Positions 54,017 to 62,531 of a stretch of 64,000 nucleotides of DNA are shown here, in pieces. Position 1 is the first letter of the stretch; each line of letters starts with the position of its first letter. Origin of the DNA: Arthrobacter sp. ES3-54 (lineage in GTDB: Bacteria; Actinomycetota; Actinomycetes; Actinomycetales; Micrococcaceae). The notes beneath the pieces are model-generated. The model searched no databases, was not told the origin of the DNA, and saw only the letters and a list, made by a program, of their open reading frames with translations. The stretch is taken from positions 602,693 through 666,692 of the forward strand of contig NZ_JAQFIF010000001.1 of NCBI RefSeq assembly GCF_029504395.1. The letters run 5' to 3'. The position numbers and the translations under genes are program-made.

Positions 54017-54781
54017 CTAGCCACAGCTACAGTCGGTCCCGGCTCCGAGGTCCGCAACGGCCTGATGGAACGCGGCGGAGTTGCGGTAGGCGAAGGCATT
54101 GTCGGTGATGACGCGTTCGATCCGGTGGATGCCGTGGCCGGCGAAGTAGCCTGCGGCGCGCGTCAGGAACTCGGCCGCGGTGGCGCCCTTCTCGTCGGGG
54201 AGGACCTCGGCGTAGCCGATGCGGGTGTGGTCATCGATCGCGACGTGGTCGTAGTCGTATCCGATTCCGCGTCCCTTGACCTGCTCCGAACGGCCGTGGG
54301 CGCGCCAGCCGCCGCCGTCGGGGATGCGTCCGAGCTTCTTGACGTCCAGGTGGACGAGTTCCCCGGGCCGGGCTCGCCCGTACCGGTTGGTCGTGGTCCG
54401 GGCCGCGCGGATCGGGGCACCGGTCAGCGGATCGCAGTCCGCCAGCCGCGGAACCCTGTGCCGGCGCAGGATCCGGGACACTGTCCGGGCCGGAACGCCG
54501 GTGAGCGCAGCGATCCGCAGTGGCCCGAATCTCACAGAAGGCCGGGTGTCCAGGACGGTCTGTTCACGTTCGGAACTCGTCCGGGTCGGTGACCTCGGCC
54601 GGCTCGAGCGGTCCGGCAGGCCTGCCGCGCCCTCGGCCCGGAAGCGTCTGACCCACCGGTACGCGGTCTGCCGGGACACGCTCAGCTCCGCGGCGATATG
54701 GGCGACCGGGCGGCCTGCGGCCACACGGTCAACGATCAGGCGTCTTCCATGAACGGTCAGACGGGCGTTAACGTGGGACAC
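54017..54781 (-). pseudogene. IS481-family transposase, 3' truncated
   Basis: From GTG 54781: HTH (VAGRPVAHIAAELSVSRQTAYRWVRRF), a second HTH (IAALTGVPARTVSRILRRH) and an integrase core with HLDVKKLGRI and VITDNAFAYRNSAAFHQAVADLG. The protein then runs into GTDCSCG and stops. The C-terminal third with the catalytic Glu and the WYNTQRRHSALG-type end is lost, so it cannot be active. A right IS end reading GTGTGTGAACTAGACA finishes near 54816. The left end is gone. Confidence 0.85.
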
Positions 54782-54823
54782 GAGGACCTCCGAGCGCAAA
54801 GTGTGTGAACTAGACAGCTCCAA

Positions 54824-55188
54824 TTAGCCCGGAGGTGATAGGGCTCCCGGACGACAATTCGGTCCGAATCGAGTTCTAGAGATAGTGCTGGCGAATGCAC
54901 GTTGGGCGGCAGCGGGCCCGGCAAAATCGTTTAGCAGCGGCGCATAAGCAGAATTCAAGATTGGCCGCTCCTCATAGACCCTCGTCGCTAGGGCCTTTCG
55001 GCCCGGCTTCGCGGGACGGTTTTAGTTGTGGTCATTATTGCGCGTGAGCTGTCAGCGTGCCCAGTTTGCGCTATTTCGCTTCACAAATCTGCCAGATGCG
55101 GCGGCCCATTGACATCCCCTCCCGAAATGCGGATCCTCGTGGCTAGAACTGTTCCAGCTCGCAGTCACGCTGGATATTGGGGGTACCA
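54824..55188. other. gap before the SARP gene
   Basis: 365 bp with no gene recognised. A region of short self-complementary pieces (GGCCTTTCGGCC, 54988-54999) lies in the middle. The promoter of the SARP-like gene must be here. Confidence 0.35.
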
Positions 55189-55896
55189 ATGGGAAGCGGC
55201 AACTTTTGCCATTTTCAGCTGAGCTTGTTCCAGTCGTGGAAACTCCGCAGGAACTCGTGCGTCATGCAAGTTGCGGCGCGTCAACAGAGGCTCATCACTG
55301 CCCTGGCCATCCACGGCCCCCGCCCTCGAAGTTACCTCGTTGGGCTCCTGTGGCCGGAGAGCTCCGAGAGCCGGGCCATGGAGAGTCTGCGCGTGAGCAT
55401 GCACTTGGTCTCACGGCAGGTCCCGGGCCTGCTCATCAATGGCGGAACGGTGCTGTCCCTCAGTGACATGGTCGACGTCGACCTGCACAGGGTCCGCGCC
55501 CAGGTCCGGGAGCTAAGTAGAGTCGGCCTCAATGCAGACGTGGTCTCATGCCTGCACCAGTTACGGGACGCCGAATTACTCCCGGGCTGGTATGACGATT
55601 GGGTGCTCTTTGAACAGAGCAGGTTGCGGCAGGACCGGCTCCACGCGTTTCAGATCATTGCTCGGCAGTCGCTGGCGCGCTGCGACTTTGAGATTGCCGT
55701 GGAGGCCTCGGAGGCGGCAATGGAACTTGAACCGCTCTATGAAAGTGCGGTTGGACTTCTCATTCAGGCTCAAAGGCAGCAGGGCAACACTGCCGCCGCG
55801 CTTCGTGCCTTCGAAGAGTATCGAGCGAAGCTGTATGAGGACATGGGCCTTGCGCCGTCGGAGGGCATTCGGCGCCTAGTCGCTGACATTCTGTAG
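55189..55896 (+). CDS. SARP/BTAD-family transcriptional regulator
   Basis: 235 residues from ATG 55189; a TTG at 55177 is possible. An OmpR-type winged HTH (about 10-95: LSLFQSWKL, QQRLITALAIHGPRPRSYLVGLLWPESSESRAMESLRVSM in pieces) is followed by a bacterial transcriptional activation domain (about 100-235) with ELLPGWYDDWVLFEQ and ALRAFEEYRAKLYEDMGLAPSEGIRRL. These proteins activate neighbouring specialised-metabolite or island genes. It lies between the two protease loci and may control one of them; this is inferred from position only. Confidence 0.85.
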   Translation: MGSGNFCHFQLSLFQSWKLRRNSCVMQVAARQQRLITALAIHGPRPRSYLVGLLWPESSESRAMESLRVSMHLVSRQVPGLLINGGTVLSLSDMVDVDLHRVRAQVRELSRVGLNADVVSCLHQLRDAELLPGWYDDWVLFEQSRLRQDRLHAFQIIARQSLARCDFEIAVEASEAAMELEPLYESAVGLLIQAQRQQGNTAAALRAFEEYRAKLYEDMGLAPSEGIRRLVADIL

Positions 55897-56058
55897 GAGC
55901 CGGGCTCGGCATGACACCCACCCGGGAATCAACGTCCCCACGAGCCACTAAAAGCGGACAAAGTTGCTGCCATCGAAACGCAGTTCCGACGGCCCGGTTT
56001 CCATGGACGCCGTCGATTTTGGCGAACCTTCCTTTCGCTGGGCGGACTCGGCAAGTTC

Positions 56059-56295
56059 CTAAGCATCAGGGAGGTTGCATAGCCATCGGTTCACGGCTGC
56101 GGCTACTTCCTCCCGGCCGCGAGCATAAGTAACCGTAGGTTCGTCACCTTCCGCCGACTCCGCGATGATCCGTGCACGGAAGGGTTCAGGACTTTCCGGT
56201 TCCTTCCAGACTCGAATTACCAAGGTTGCCTGGGAAGACGGCCCAACGTCCGGCCCTTTCGAGCCCTCGGAGCCGCCGGAATTCACCATGCCCAT
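56059..56295 (-). CDS. small hypothetical protein
   Basis: 78 residues from ATG 56295 (GAGGAG nine bases upstream; the frame is open from 56349). ATLVIRVWKEPESPEPFRAR, then EPTVTYARGREEVAAAVNRWL looks like a compact alpha/beta domain. Similar small domains occur next to SARP regulators in actinobacteria, but I cannot name the family. It reads against the SARP gene. Confidence 0.5.
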   Translation of the reverse strand: MGMVNSGGSEGSKGPDVGPSSQATLVIRVWKEPESPEPFRARIIAESAEGDEPTVTYARGREEVAAAVNRWLCNLPDA

Positions 56296-56389
56296 CAAAA
56301 TCAGCTCCTCTTGATCCGGCCATGAAGTGGTTCCGTTGATCTGGCCCACTAACGTTGGCAGCTTAGTCTCACTTAGCAGTCTCTCAGAC

Positions 56390-57169
56390 TCATCTCAATA
56401 TTTTCTGGTACGAGCCTCGATATTGGCCTGTCTCCTGATGCCGTCTTTCCATAGCCGTATGGCCTTGCCCGGCCAAATTTGCGGTTTTCAGCATCAGCCA
56501 AACCACATTGGTCCGCGGGACCAGCCGGGCATTGGCCTTGGAGAGCCACTGCGCTAGCTGGACATTGAAATCCGCCGGCGAGGTGAAGGGCCGGCCGGGC
56601 AGAAACGAGGTCTCCAGGAACTGGTTGGCCCGCTCCTCCACGCCCTTGCTCTCCGGGGCATAGGGCTTGACCTGCCACGATCCTGGTCGCGAGGACATCG
56701 GCGAACGCCGCCACGCCGGCGGCGTATCTATTCCGCCGCTCGATGCCGGTTTCGTTGTCCCAGATCAGCCTCCGCGGAACCGCGCCAAGGGACCCGATCA
56801 GCTCCCACATGCCGGTCAGCAGATCCCCGGTCATCCGGGACGGGATCATCCGGGCCATGATGAACCGCGAATGCGAGGACACCATCACCAGCACCGGCAG
56901 GACCCTGGGTTTGCCGGCTCCGAGGGGTATCCGCACCTCCGGGAACCACAGGTCGCACTGCGCCTGGTCCCCGCTTCGTAACTGATCCTGTCCGCAGGGT
57001 TTGCCGGGGCATACTCCGGCCGGATCCTGGCCACGTTCTCACGGAACCAAGCCGCGGGGCGGGTCCGTGAATCGATCGCGTCGACGATGCGCGGGCAAGG
57101 TAAACGTACGCCACTCTGCGGGTCGACGTGCTGCGTCTCCGGATGTTTCGGCGGTCAGATCCGCTCGGG
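56390..57169 (-). pseudogene. IS21-family IstA transposase remnant
   Basis: In order on the minus strand, in changing frames: AWFRENVARIRPEYAP-type text near 57030; RIPLGAGKPRVLPVLVMVSSHSRF (about 56930); LTGMWELIGSLGAVPRRLIWDNETGI (about 56760); and, after a frameshift near 56690, VKPYAPESKGVEERANQFLETSFLPGRPF. These are IstA landmarks. Both ends are missing and several frames are broken. It directly abuts the protease-half gene at 57170. Confidence 0.8.
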
Positions 57170-58888
57170 TCACTGCACTTGGAACGTGTGGTCGAAGAGC
57201 AGCGTGCAGGTGCATTCACCTTGCTCTTGGACGTTCGCGGAGTTGACCACGCCGCCGAGGCGGCGTGCCGCTGCGATCGGGTCGCCGCCGGTGGGCGACA
57301 TGTCCATACTCTGGGAGATCACGACCACGGCCCACGTGCCGGACTGCTCCTGCAGAGCCAGGTCGAATGTGCCCGTGTGGTAGGTTGACCTGCCCTTCCA
57401 ACGATCGACGGAGATTCGGTGCTTGTCAGTGCAGATCGAAGAAAGAAGCCCTTCGCCACTGCCACCCTCGACATCGACCCGAACCATCTCGGGTCCGGTG
57501 AGACGGAGCTTCTGCGTCACTCCCTGCTCATCCGTCGACGACGCTTCGTCGACCACGTCGCCGTTTGCGGCAATAGCGCGCGCGCGCACGCGCGTCGTGC
57601 GATGGGACACGTCGAGATCGACGTGAGTGCTCGGTGGGATCGCGATGTGGATCGCGGCGTCTGCCGGAATGCCAAGCGAGGTGCCGTGGATCTGGGTGGA
57701 GGGGGCGCTGCTCCAGATCCGGAATGGCGCCACCACAACCGGGAAGAGCATCTGCGCCACACCGGGGATCTGCGCGTTGAAACCGTGGACACACACCTGC
57801 TCGCGCTCCTTCTCGAGCGCGCCGTCGACGCGGCCACAGATGTTGTTCGGCACCAGCACGCGTCGTGTGATGCGGGAGGGATCGGCGATGGGGAAGCAGT
57901 GCGCGACGACGAACAGATCCTGCGTCTTGTCGCGCGCGCGTGTCCACATCTCCGCGCAGATCCGCACGCGCTCCCCGCCGCGATAGACGGGCCGATCGCT
58001 GAACACCCGCTTGCCGATGAGCGCGTGCTCGTTGGGACGCTCCTCATCGATGGTGCCACTCGTGGAGCCGCTGGTGGCAACCCGTGTGTAGTCCCAGTGC
58101 GTCTTCGCGTTCCACGTGCGTCCAGGGAAAGGCAGGTGCGGCACTTCGGCCTCGAGGTGTACACGCTCACGCTCCGTCAGCGCGCCGGCGGGCGGCACCG
58201 TGGTCGTGCGCTGTCCCCAGCGGCTGGGGTCTTCCGCGTCCGCCGCAAGGGCGACCGTCCAGGCCGCCGCGGCGGCCACGTCCAGGATCGCCGTGGCCGC
58301 GCTGGGCGCGGTCCAGAAGAACAGGTGCGAAAGCGGTCCGCCGCATGTCAGCCACTTGATCGCGGCGCCGATGTACTCGTCCGTCGGCAGCCACGGCTGA
58401 ATGCCCTCGGCGCCGATGTCGTCGCCATATACGTGCGCGTTCGAAAGGGCCATCGCATCGCCGCTCACGGCGTCGAAGCAGATGCCGCCGAGGGTGCCGT
58501 AGCCGGTGGGAAACGAATGGAAACTGTTCAGGGTCGTCGTCGAAGTGCCGCCGACGAGGGGGTCCTCGATCTCGCTGCCGCGGTCACCAGTTGGCGGATT
58601 CTGCGGTGGACAGGTGAGCGTCTGGGCGATCTCGACCTGGATGACGTCCGTCGGATAGCCTCCCACCTCGGTGGGGATCATCGTCGTTCCGAGCTTCTCC
58701 AGTTCGCCCCTCGCGGCTTTCGCGCGCACGTAGTACTGCAAGGCTGCGGAGAGCTGTGGCTCTCCCCTCACGAGTTTGAGGCCGACGCCCATCGACAGGA
58801 AGTTCGGATCGTCTGCGAGTCGCCTGGATTCTTCAGCGGCCACGTCCACGAGAGGTTTCCGGTTCGGGCTCGGCGTCTCTTGCGGCAT
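57170..58888 (-). CDS. split trypsin-like protease, His-bearing half protein
   Basis: 572 residues from ATG 58888 (GAGGGAGG four bases upstream). The N-terminal domain (about 30-95: LSMGVGLKLVRGEPQLSAAL...IPTEVGGYPTDVIQVEI) matches that of the Nal1-like protease at 51014. A half trypsin core follows, with GYGTLGGICFD and His152 in MALSNAHVYGDD. After a hydrophobic Ala-rich stretch (about 205-235) no GDSG loop appears. Instead comes a 330-residue beta-rich part including RVATSGSTSGT and QEQSGTWAVVVISQS. The missing Asp and Ser are in the upstream protein, 10 bp away. Confidence 0.75.
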   Translation of the reverse strand: MPQETPSPNRKPLVDVAAEESRRLADDPNFLSMGVGLKLVRGEPQLSAALQYYVRAKAARGELEKLGTTMIPTEVGGYPTDVIQVEIAQTLTCPPQNPPTGDRGSEIEDPLVGGTSTTTLNSFHSFPTGYGTLGGICFDAVSGDAMALSNAHVYGDDIGAEGIQPWLPTDEYIGAAIKWLTCGGPLSHLFFWTAPSAATAILDVAAAAAWTVALAADAEDPSRWGQRTTTVPPAGALTERERVHLEAEVPHLPFPGRTWNAKTHWDYTRVATSGSTSGTIDEERPNEHALIGKRVFSDRPVYRGGERVRICAEMWTRARDKTQDLFVVAHCFPIADPSRITRRVLVPNNICGRVDGALEKEREQVCVHGFNAQIPGVAQMLFPVVVAPFRIWSSAPSTQIHGTSLGIPADAAIHIAIPPSTHVDLDVSHRTTRVRARAIAANGDVVDEASSTDEQGVTQKLRLTGPEMVRVDVEGGSGEGLLSSICTDKHRISVDRWKGRSTYHTGTFDLALQEQSGTWAVVVISQSMDMSPTGGDPIAAARRLGGVVNSANVQEQGECTCTLLFDHTFQVQ

Positions 58889-58898
58889 GCTTCCTCCC

Positions 58899-60818
58899 TC
58901 AGGCGAAGCGAATGGATAGCTGGTTGATCACGTCTTCGATACGGGACGCCCCGGCCGTCGTACCCGCTTCGATGCCGGCGTGGTTGAGGGCGATGATCGA
59001 GTTCGTTCCCTGCTGGAACCACAGTGAGCCGGAGTCGCCCGAGCACGAGAGCGAGTCGGTCGTGTCGGAGTCCTGGCGGAAGGTGACTTGGTTCATGAGC
59101 CAGAGCACGTCGCCGTCGTCGTTGAGACGCGGGTACTGGGCGACCAGCGACGACATGACACCGAGTCCGAGTCCGCTGCGCGCGCCGCTCTTGTAGGCGC
59201 GCACAGCGGCTTGCGCGGCCGCATCGGACGGATTGTCCGCGAGGTTCTGGAAGATCGCGTCGATCTGCGCATTCGTGAGGAACGTGCCGGGTGTGTCGAT
59301 CGTGCCGTCGAGCGAAACGATGGGCGTGGTTGTGAAGAACTCGCCGCTCTGCGCGTCGAGTTCAGTGAAAACCGCCGGCGTGAGATCGCGGTTGCCGACC
59401 AGTGTAACCACCGCCGCGTCGATCGTCCCGGGCTCCGTCGACAGGGGGTCGACCGCCTGTCGGGCGCTGAGCGCATTGAGGATCGAGCCGGTGAGAAAGC
59501 CGATCGACACGCTGTCCCCCCGGTTTGCGAGGTCCGCCGTCGACGACGCCCATGCGGCGATGGTCAAGATGATGGCGATGATGATGAGCAGCGCCTTCCA
59601 CCATGGATCGTCGTATGGGATCGGGCCGAACTGGCCGGCGAACGACGGGCGATAGTCGACCGTGTAGTCGAGTTTCGTCGGCCACAGAAAGAAGGAGAGC
59701 TCGGGGCCTGGGCACTCCGTCCAGTCGTCGCAGCAGTCATCGTGTGTGCCTCCCGCGCAGCAGCACGCGAGGTCACGCCAGATGGCGCAGATGTCGACGT
59801 CCTTACCTGCGAGGAATGCCACCAGCTGAACGCGGACCTGTTCCAGCTTGCGCGGATCGCATCCCTGCGTGGGCGTGGTCGAACCACCACCCTCACTACC
59901 GCGCATGAATCGGCGGGCGTCACCCAACGCGCGCTTGAACGAGTTGTAGTCGATGGCGAGCTCCTTGATGACGGCCGTCATCGTGCCGACATCGCATCGC
60001 GAGGAGAATGTGTTGGTCGACGCGTCGAAGGTCGTGCGCGACACCTGGATCGGTGCCTTCGCTTTCCTGCTGATCAACTCCGTGGCCTCGGCGCCAAAGT
60101 CGGAGTCAACCTGCACCTCGACCTGATGCTTGCGCACCTGCGCGGCGCTTACATCGACCTTGAAATAGATCAACCGCGACTCCCAAGCTGGCAATCCGCC
60201 TGCCGCCACCTGCCCATTGACGACCGTCTGCCCCAGCGCCGCCTGCTCGTTCGCGCTCCACGCGTCGACCACGTTGGCGCCGCCTGCGGCGAGCCACGCG
60301 CGGGATCGCCTGGAGAGTCCGACGCGCGCGGAGGCAGGCCAAGGATGCGTGAAGATGTTCGTCACCCGCACCGCCATGAAGTAGCGGCCCAAGGTGGCCT
60401 CGAAGAAGCCTTCGGGCATCGCCTGCAGGGTCTCGGGGCGGATCGCGAATGGCGGCACCTGCTGCGACACGGCGCCCAACTTGTCTACTCGGATGATCAG
60501 ATCGTTGAAATCTCCACCCGTCTCCGTGGTGATGTCCTCTGAATCGATGCTCATCGACAGCCGAACGCCGATGATGGTTGACGTGCCCCGCAACCAGCTT
60601 GGCTGCCATCCCGTCGAACCGTCGTTGTGCTCGATACGCAGAACCCACGGAGCCGTGCCATTGCCAAGGATGTCCAGCGTCTGCCCGGGAACGCCGTCGA
60701 CGAAGACAGTACCGGCGATGGACCCGCTCGTCGCCACCCGTTGGCTCCAGCCAGCGCTCTTGCTCATCACCGTGATGCGCCAGTCACCGACAAACGTGAG
60801 TTGGGTGATCTCGGCCAT
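58899..60818 (-). CDS. split trypsin-like protease, Asp/Ser-bearing half protein
   Basis: 639 residues from ATG 60818 (AAAGGGG six bases upstream). A beta-rich N-terminal part (about 1-330) contains RVATSGSIAGTV, a motif shared with the partner protein. A Cys-rich stretch (LACCCAGGTHDDCCDDW), a membrane-like helix (WWKALLIIIAIILTIAAW, about 418-435) and the C-terminal half of a trypsin core follow. These include Asp467 in GTIDAAVVTL, KSGARSGLGLGVMSSL, and Ser596 in CSGDSGSLWF. No catalytic His motif is found. The stop is 10 bp before the partner gene, so the two are one operon. Confidence 0.75.
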   Translation of the reverse strand: MAEITQLTFVGDWRITVMSKSAGWSQRVATSGSIAGTVFVDGVPGQTLDILGNGTAPWVLRIEHNDGSTGWQPSWLRGTSTIIGVRLSMSIDSEDITTETGGDFNDLIIRVDKLGAVSQQVPPFAIRPETLQAMPEGFFEATLGRYFMAVRVTNIFTHPWPASARVGLSRRSRAWLAAGGANVVDAWSANEQAALGQTVVNGQVAAGGLPAWESRLIYFKVDVSAAQVRKHQVEVQVDSDFGAEATELISRKAKAPIQVSRTTFDASTNTFSSRCDVGTMTAVIKELAIDYNSFKRALGDARRFMRGSEGGGSTTPTQGCDPRKLEQVRVQLVAFLAGKDVDICAIWRDLACCCAGGTHDDCCDDWTECPGPELSFFLWPTKLDYTVDYRPSFAGQFGPIPYDDPWWKALLIIIAIILTIAAWASSTADLANRGDSVSIGFLTGSILNALSARQAVDPLSTEPGTIDAAVVTLVGNRDLTPAVFTELDAQSGEFFTTTPIVSLDGTIDTPGTFLTNAQIDAIFQNLADNPSDAAAQAAVRAYKSGARSGLGLGVMSSLVAQYPRLNDDGDVLWLMNQVTFRQDSDTTDSLSCSGDSGSLWFQQGTNSIIALNHAGIEAGTTAGASRIEDVINQLSIRFA

Positions 60819-60980
60819 GGTGATCCCCTTTCTCCGAGGTAGGGGACGCCGTATCTGTCAGTTTCCGGAACCACCCGTTGTCGGACATCCGCGGCGCCAA
60901 AACATCGTTGGTCATAAGTGTTTACACCCTGCGTTACAGGAGCGTTATCAGGGGTGGCTTGTAGTGGCGGCTTACCGGAC
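60819..60980. other. gap upstream of the split-protease operon
   Basis: 162 bp that must contain the leftward promoter. CCGTTGTCGGACATCCG and the GTTTACACCC...CGTTACAGG area are present, but no clear promoter pair is seen. Confidence 0.3.
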
Positions 60981-61264
60981 ATGAGTGAACTTGCATCCAT
61001 AACCCGCGAAGCTTGGGCGCAGGAAGCTACCGCGATGGTGCCCCAAAGTGCTGTGATCCGTGAGTGGTTCGGTGAGCCCCCATACGTATTCGCAGCTTCC
61101 GACCCAAAGAGGCTTCGCAAGCCAAACAGCGCAGACATGGAGTTCGTCAACTAGTTGCCGTCGTTCAATTGATCCGTGCATTCAGTGACGGTGGATATCC
61201 CGTGGAGAAGGAGCCTTGGCTGAGAGCCTTCTTCGCGGCCGATAAGCCTCGGGATCCGTTCTAA
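60981..61264 (+). pseudogene. small gene broken by a one-base frameshift
   Basis: From ATG 60981 the frame gives MSELASITREAWAQEATAMV...PNSADMEFV and then a stop. In the next frame, from about 61148, it continues QLVAVVQLIRAFSDGGYPVEKEPWLRAFFAADKPRDPF to 61264. Loss of one base near 61148 explains both pieces. The joined product would be about 94 residues; family unknown. A sequencing error is possible. Confidence 0.55.
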
Positions 61265-61273
61265 AATTGAGCC

Positions 61274-61479
61274 GTGATCAAGGCAGGCTCTCCCGAGGAC
61301 ATGGACCGGATGGTCGCGCGCCCTGGACGCAGACACGATCCGTTCCATGGAAGACAGCTCACCGATCCGGGACTTCCCGAAGTACGGCCGCCCGCTGGTG
61401 TGCGTCAACGGGATCTACGGCAAGGCCGTGGCCTGGTCGCACAGCTACGGCCTCATCGAGCGGGCGGAGGGCTCCTGAC
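61274..61479 (+). pseudogene. short gene fragment with frame change
   Basis: GTG 61274 gives VIKAGSPEDMDRMVA. After a frame change near 61319 the sequence ALDADTIRSMEDSSPIRDFPKYGRPLVCVNGIYGKAVAWSHSYGLIERAEGS runs to a TGA at 61479 with good coding character. It is a phage-like or mobile-element small protein of unknown function. Confidence 0.4.
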
Positions 61480-61705
61480 AATTCAGGCGCGGGTAACGGT
61501 GAGTGTGACGTTGGGGCAGGAGTCTGCGTAGCGGATGAGTGCCACCTCATAAGGAACATGGTTGCAGTAATCCCCCCGTCACCGTGCATTTGATCGTGCG
61601 GGTCTTACGTACATAGCGCTTGCCAGGAATCGTGCGGACAGTCCCAGCGGGTTCTTGTAGCACGGTAATCGACCGGCTTACGGGCGGCCACCATATGATC
61701 AATTT

Positions 61706-62212
61706 GTGACCGCTCGAATCCGCTTCGCGACACCGGCTGACTACGCTGCAGTCGAGTCGATCGAAAATGCTGCCGATCGGCTTCTCATTGATCGGCTGCT
61801 TCCTGAGCAGTGGCCACCGGCCCCATCTGGCGCTTCGAGAGCTTCAGAGCCCGGATACGTCCTGGTCGCTGAAGCGACCGATACAGGCGCTGTCGTGGGT
61901 TTCGTGCACGTCATTGAGTCAGAAAAGATTGCCCACCTAGAGCAACTTTCGGTCTTACCCGAATATGGTCGTCGCGGATATGGGCGCATGCTGATCGATG
62001 CCGCGAAGGATGAAGCCCGAGGACGGGGGCATAATCGATTGACGCTGCGCACTTATGCCGATATTCCGTGGAATGCGCCTTTTTACTCGCGAGCCGGTTT
62101 TGCGGAGGAAGCCCCTTCGACTGACTTCCACCGCAAACTGGTCCATGTTGAAGACAGCCTGGGGCTTGCTAGGTACGGGCGTCGCGTGCAGATGGTCGCG
62201 GTGCTGGAGTAG
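61706..62212 (+). CDS. GNAT-family N-acetyltransferase
   Basis: 168 residues from GTG 61706. Strand-turn IRFATPADYAAVESIE opens the GNAT fold. LEQLSVLPEYGRRGYGRMLIDAAKDEA is motif A with the acetyl-CoA pyrophosphate loop (RRGYGR). WNAPFYSRAGFAEE is motif B. It acetylates a small molecule or protein amine. It is located 320 bp before an MccF-like peptidase. Both activities are known to detoxify microcin C-type compounds in other bacteria, so a joint resistance role is possible. Confidence 0.88.
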   Translation: MTARIRFATPADYAAVESIENAADRLLIDRLLPEQWPPAPSGASRASEPGYVLVAEATDTGAVVGFVHVIESEKIAHLEQLSVLPEYGRRGYGRMLIDAAKDEARGRGHNRLTLRTYADIPWNAPFYSRAGFAEEAPSTDFHRKLVHVEDSLGLARYGRRVQMVAVLE

Positions 62213-62531
62213 TTCCTTCTCATCCGTATAGTCCGGTAAGCCATCCCCCTATCGGGCATCAGGGCGTCCGTTGAACCACCGGCTTACGGCTGGGACTACC
62301 CGTTTTCCTGGCGGCTTACGGACGTTGGTGCGACTCCGAGTGATCACTGAAGTCGGCCACGAAGCGATCAAATCCACATCCACGTTGAAGGGCGTCTCGG
62401 GATTGCTAGGCACGGCTGTCGCATACAGACGGCCGCAGTGCTGGAGTAGGTCCTCCCCGTCGGCCTTGCGGACGTCTTGTGGACCGGCGTGGAAGCCGAC
62501 AGACAGGGCGACTGACTGCTCTAATGATCTG
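62213..62531. other. gap with a degraded duplicate of the GNAT 3' end
   Basis: 318 bp. At about 62399-62450 a frame reads GIARHGCRIQTAAVLE and stops, matching GLARYGRRVQMVAVLE at the end of the GNAT gene. The tail of a second GNAT gene has thus decayed here. The remainder shows nothing. Confidence 0.5.
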
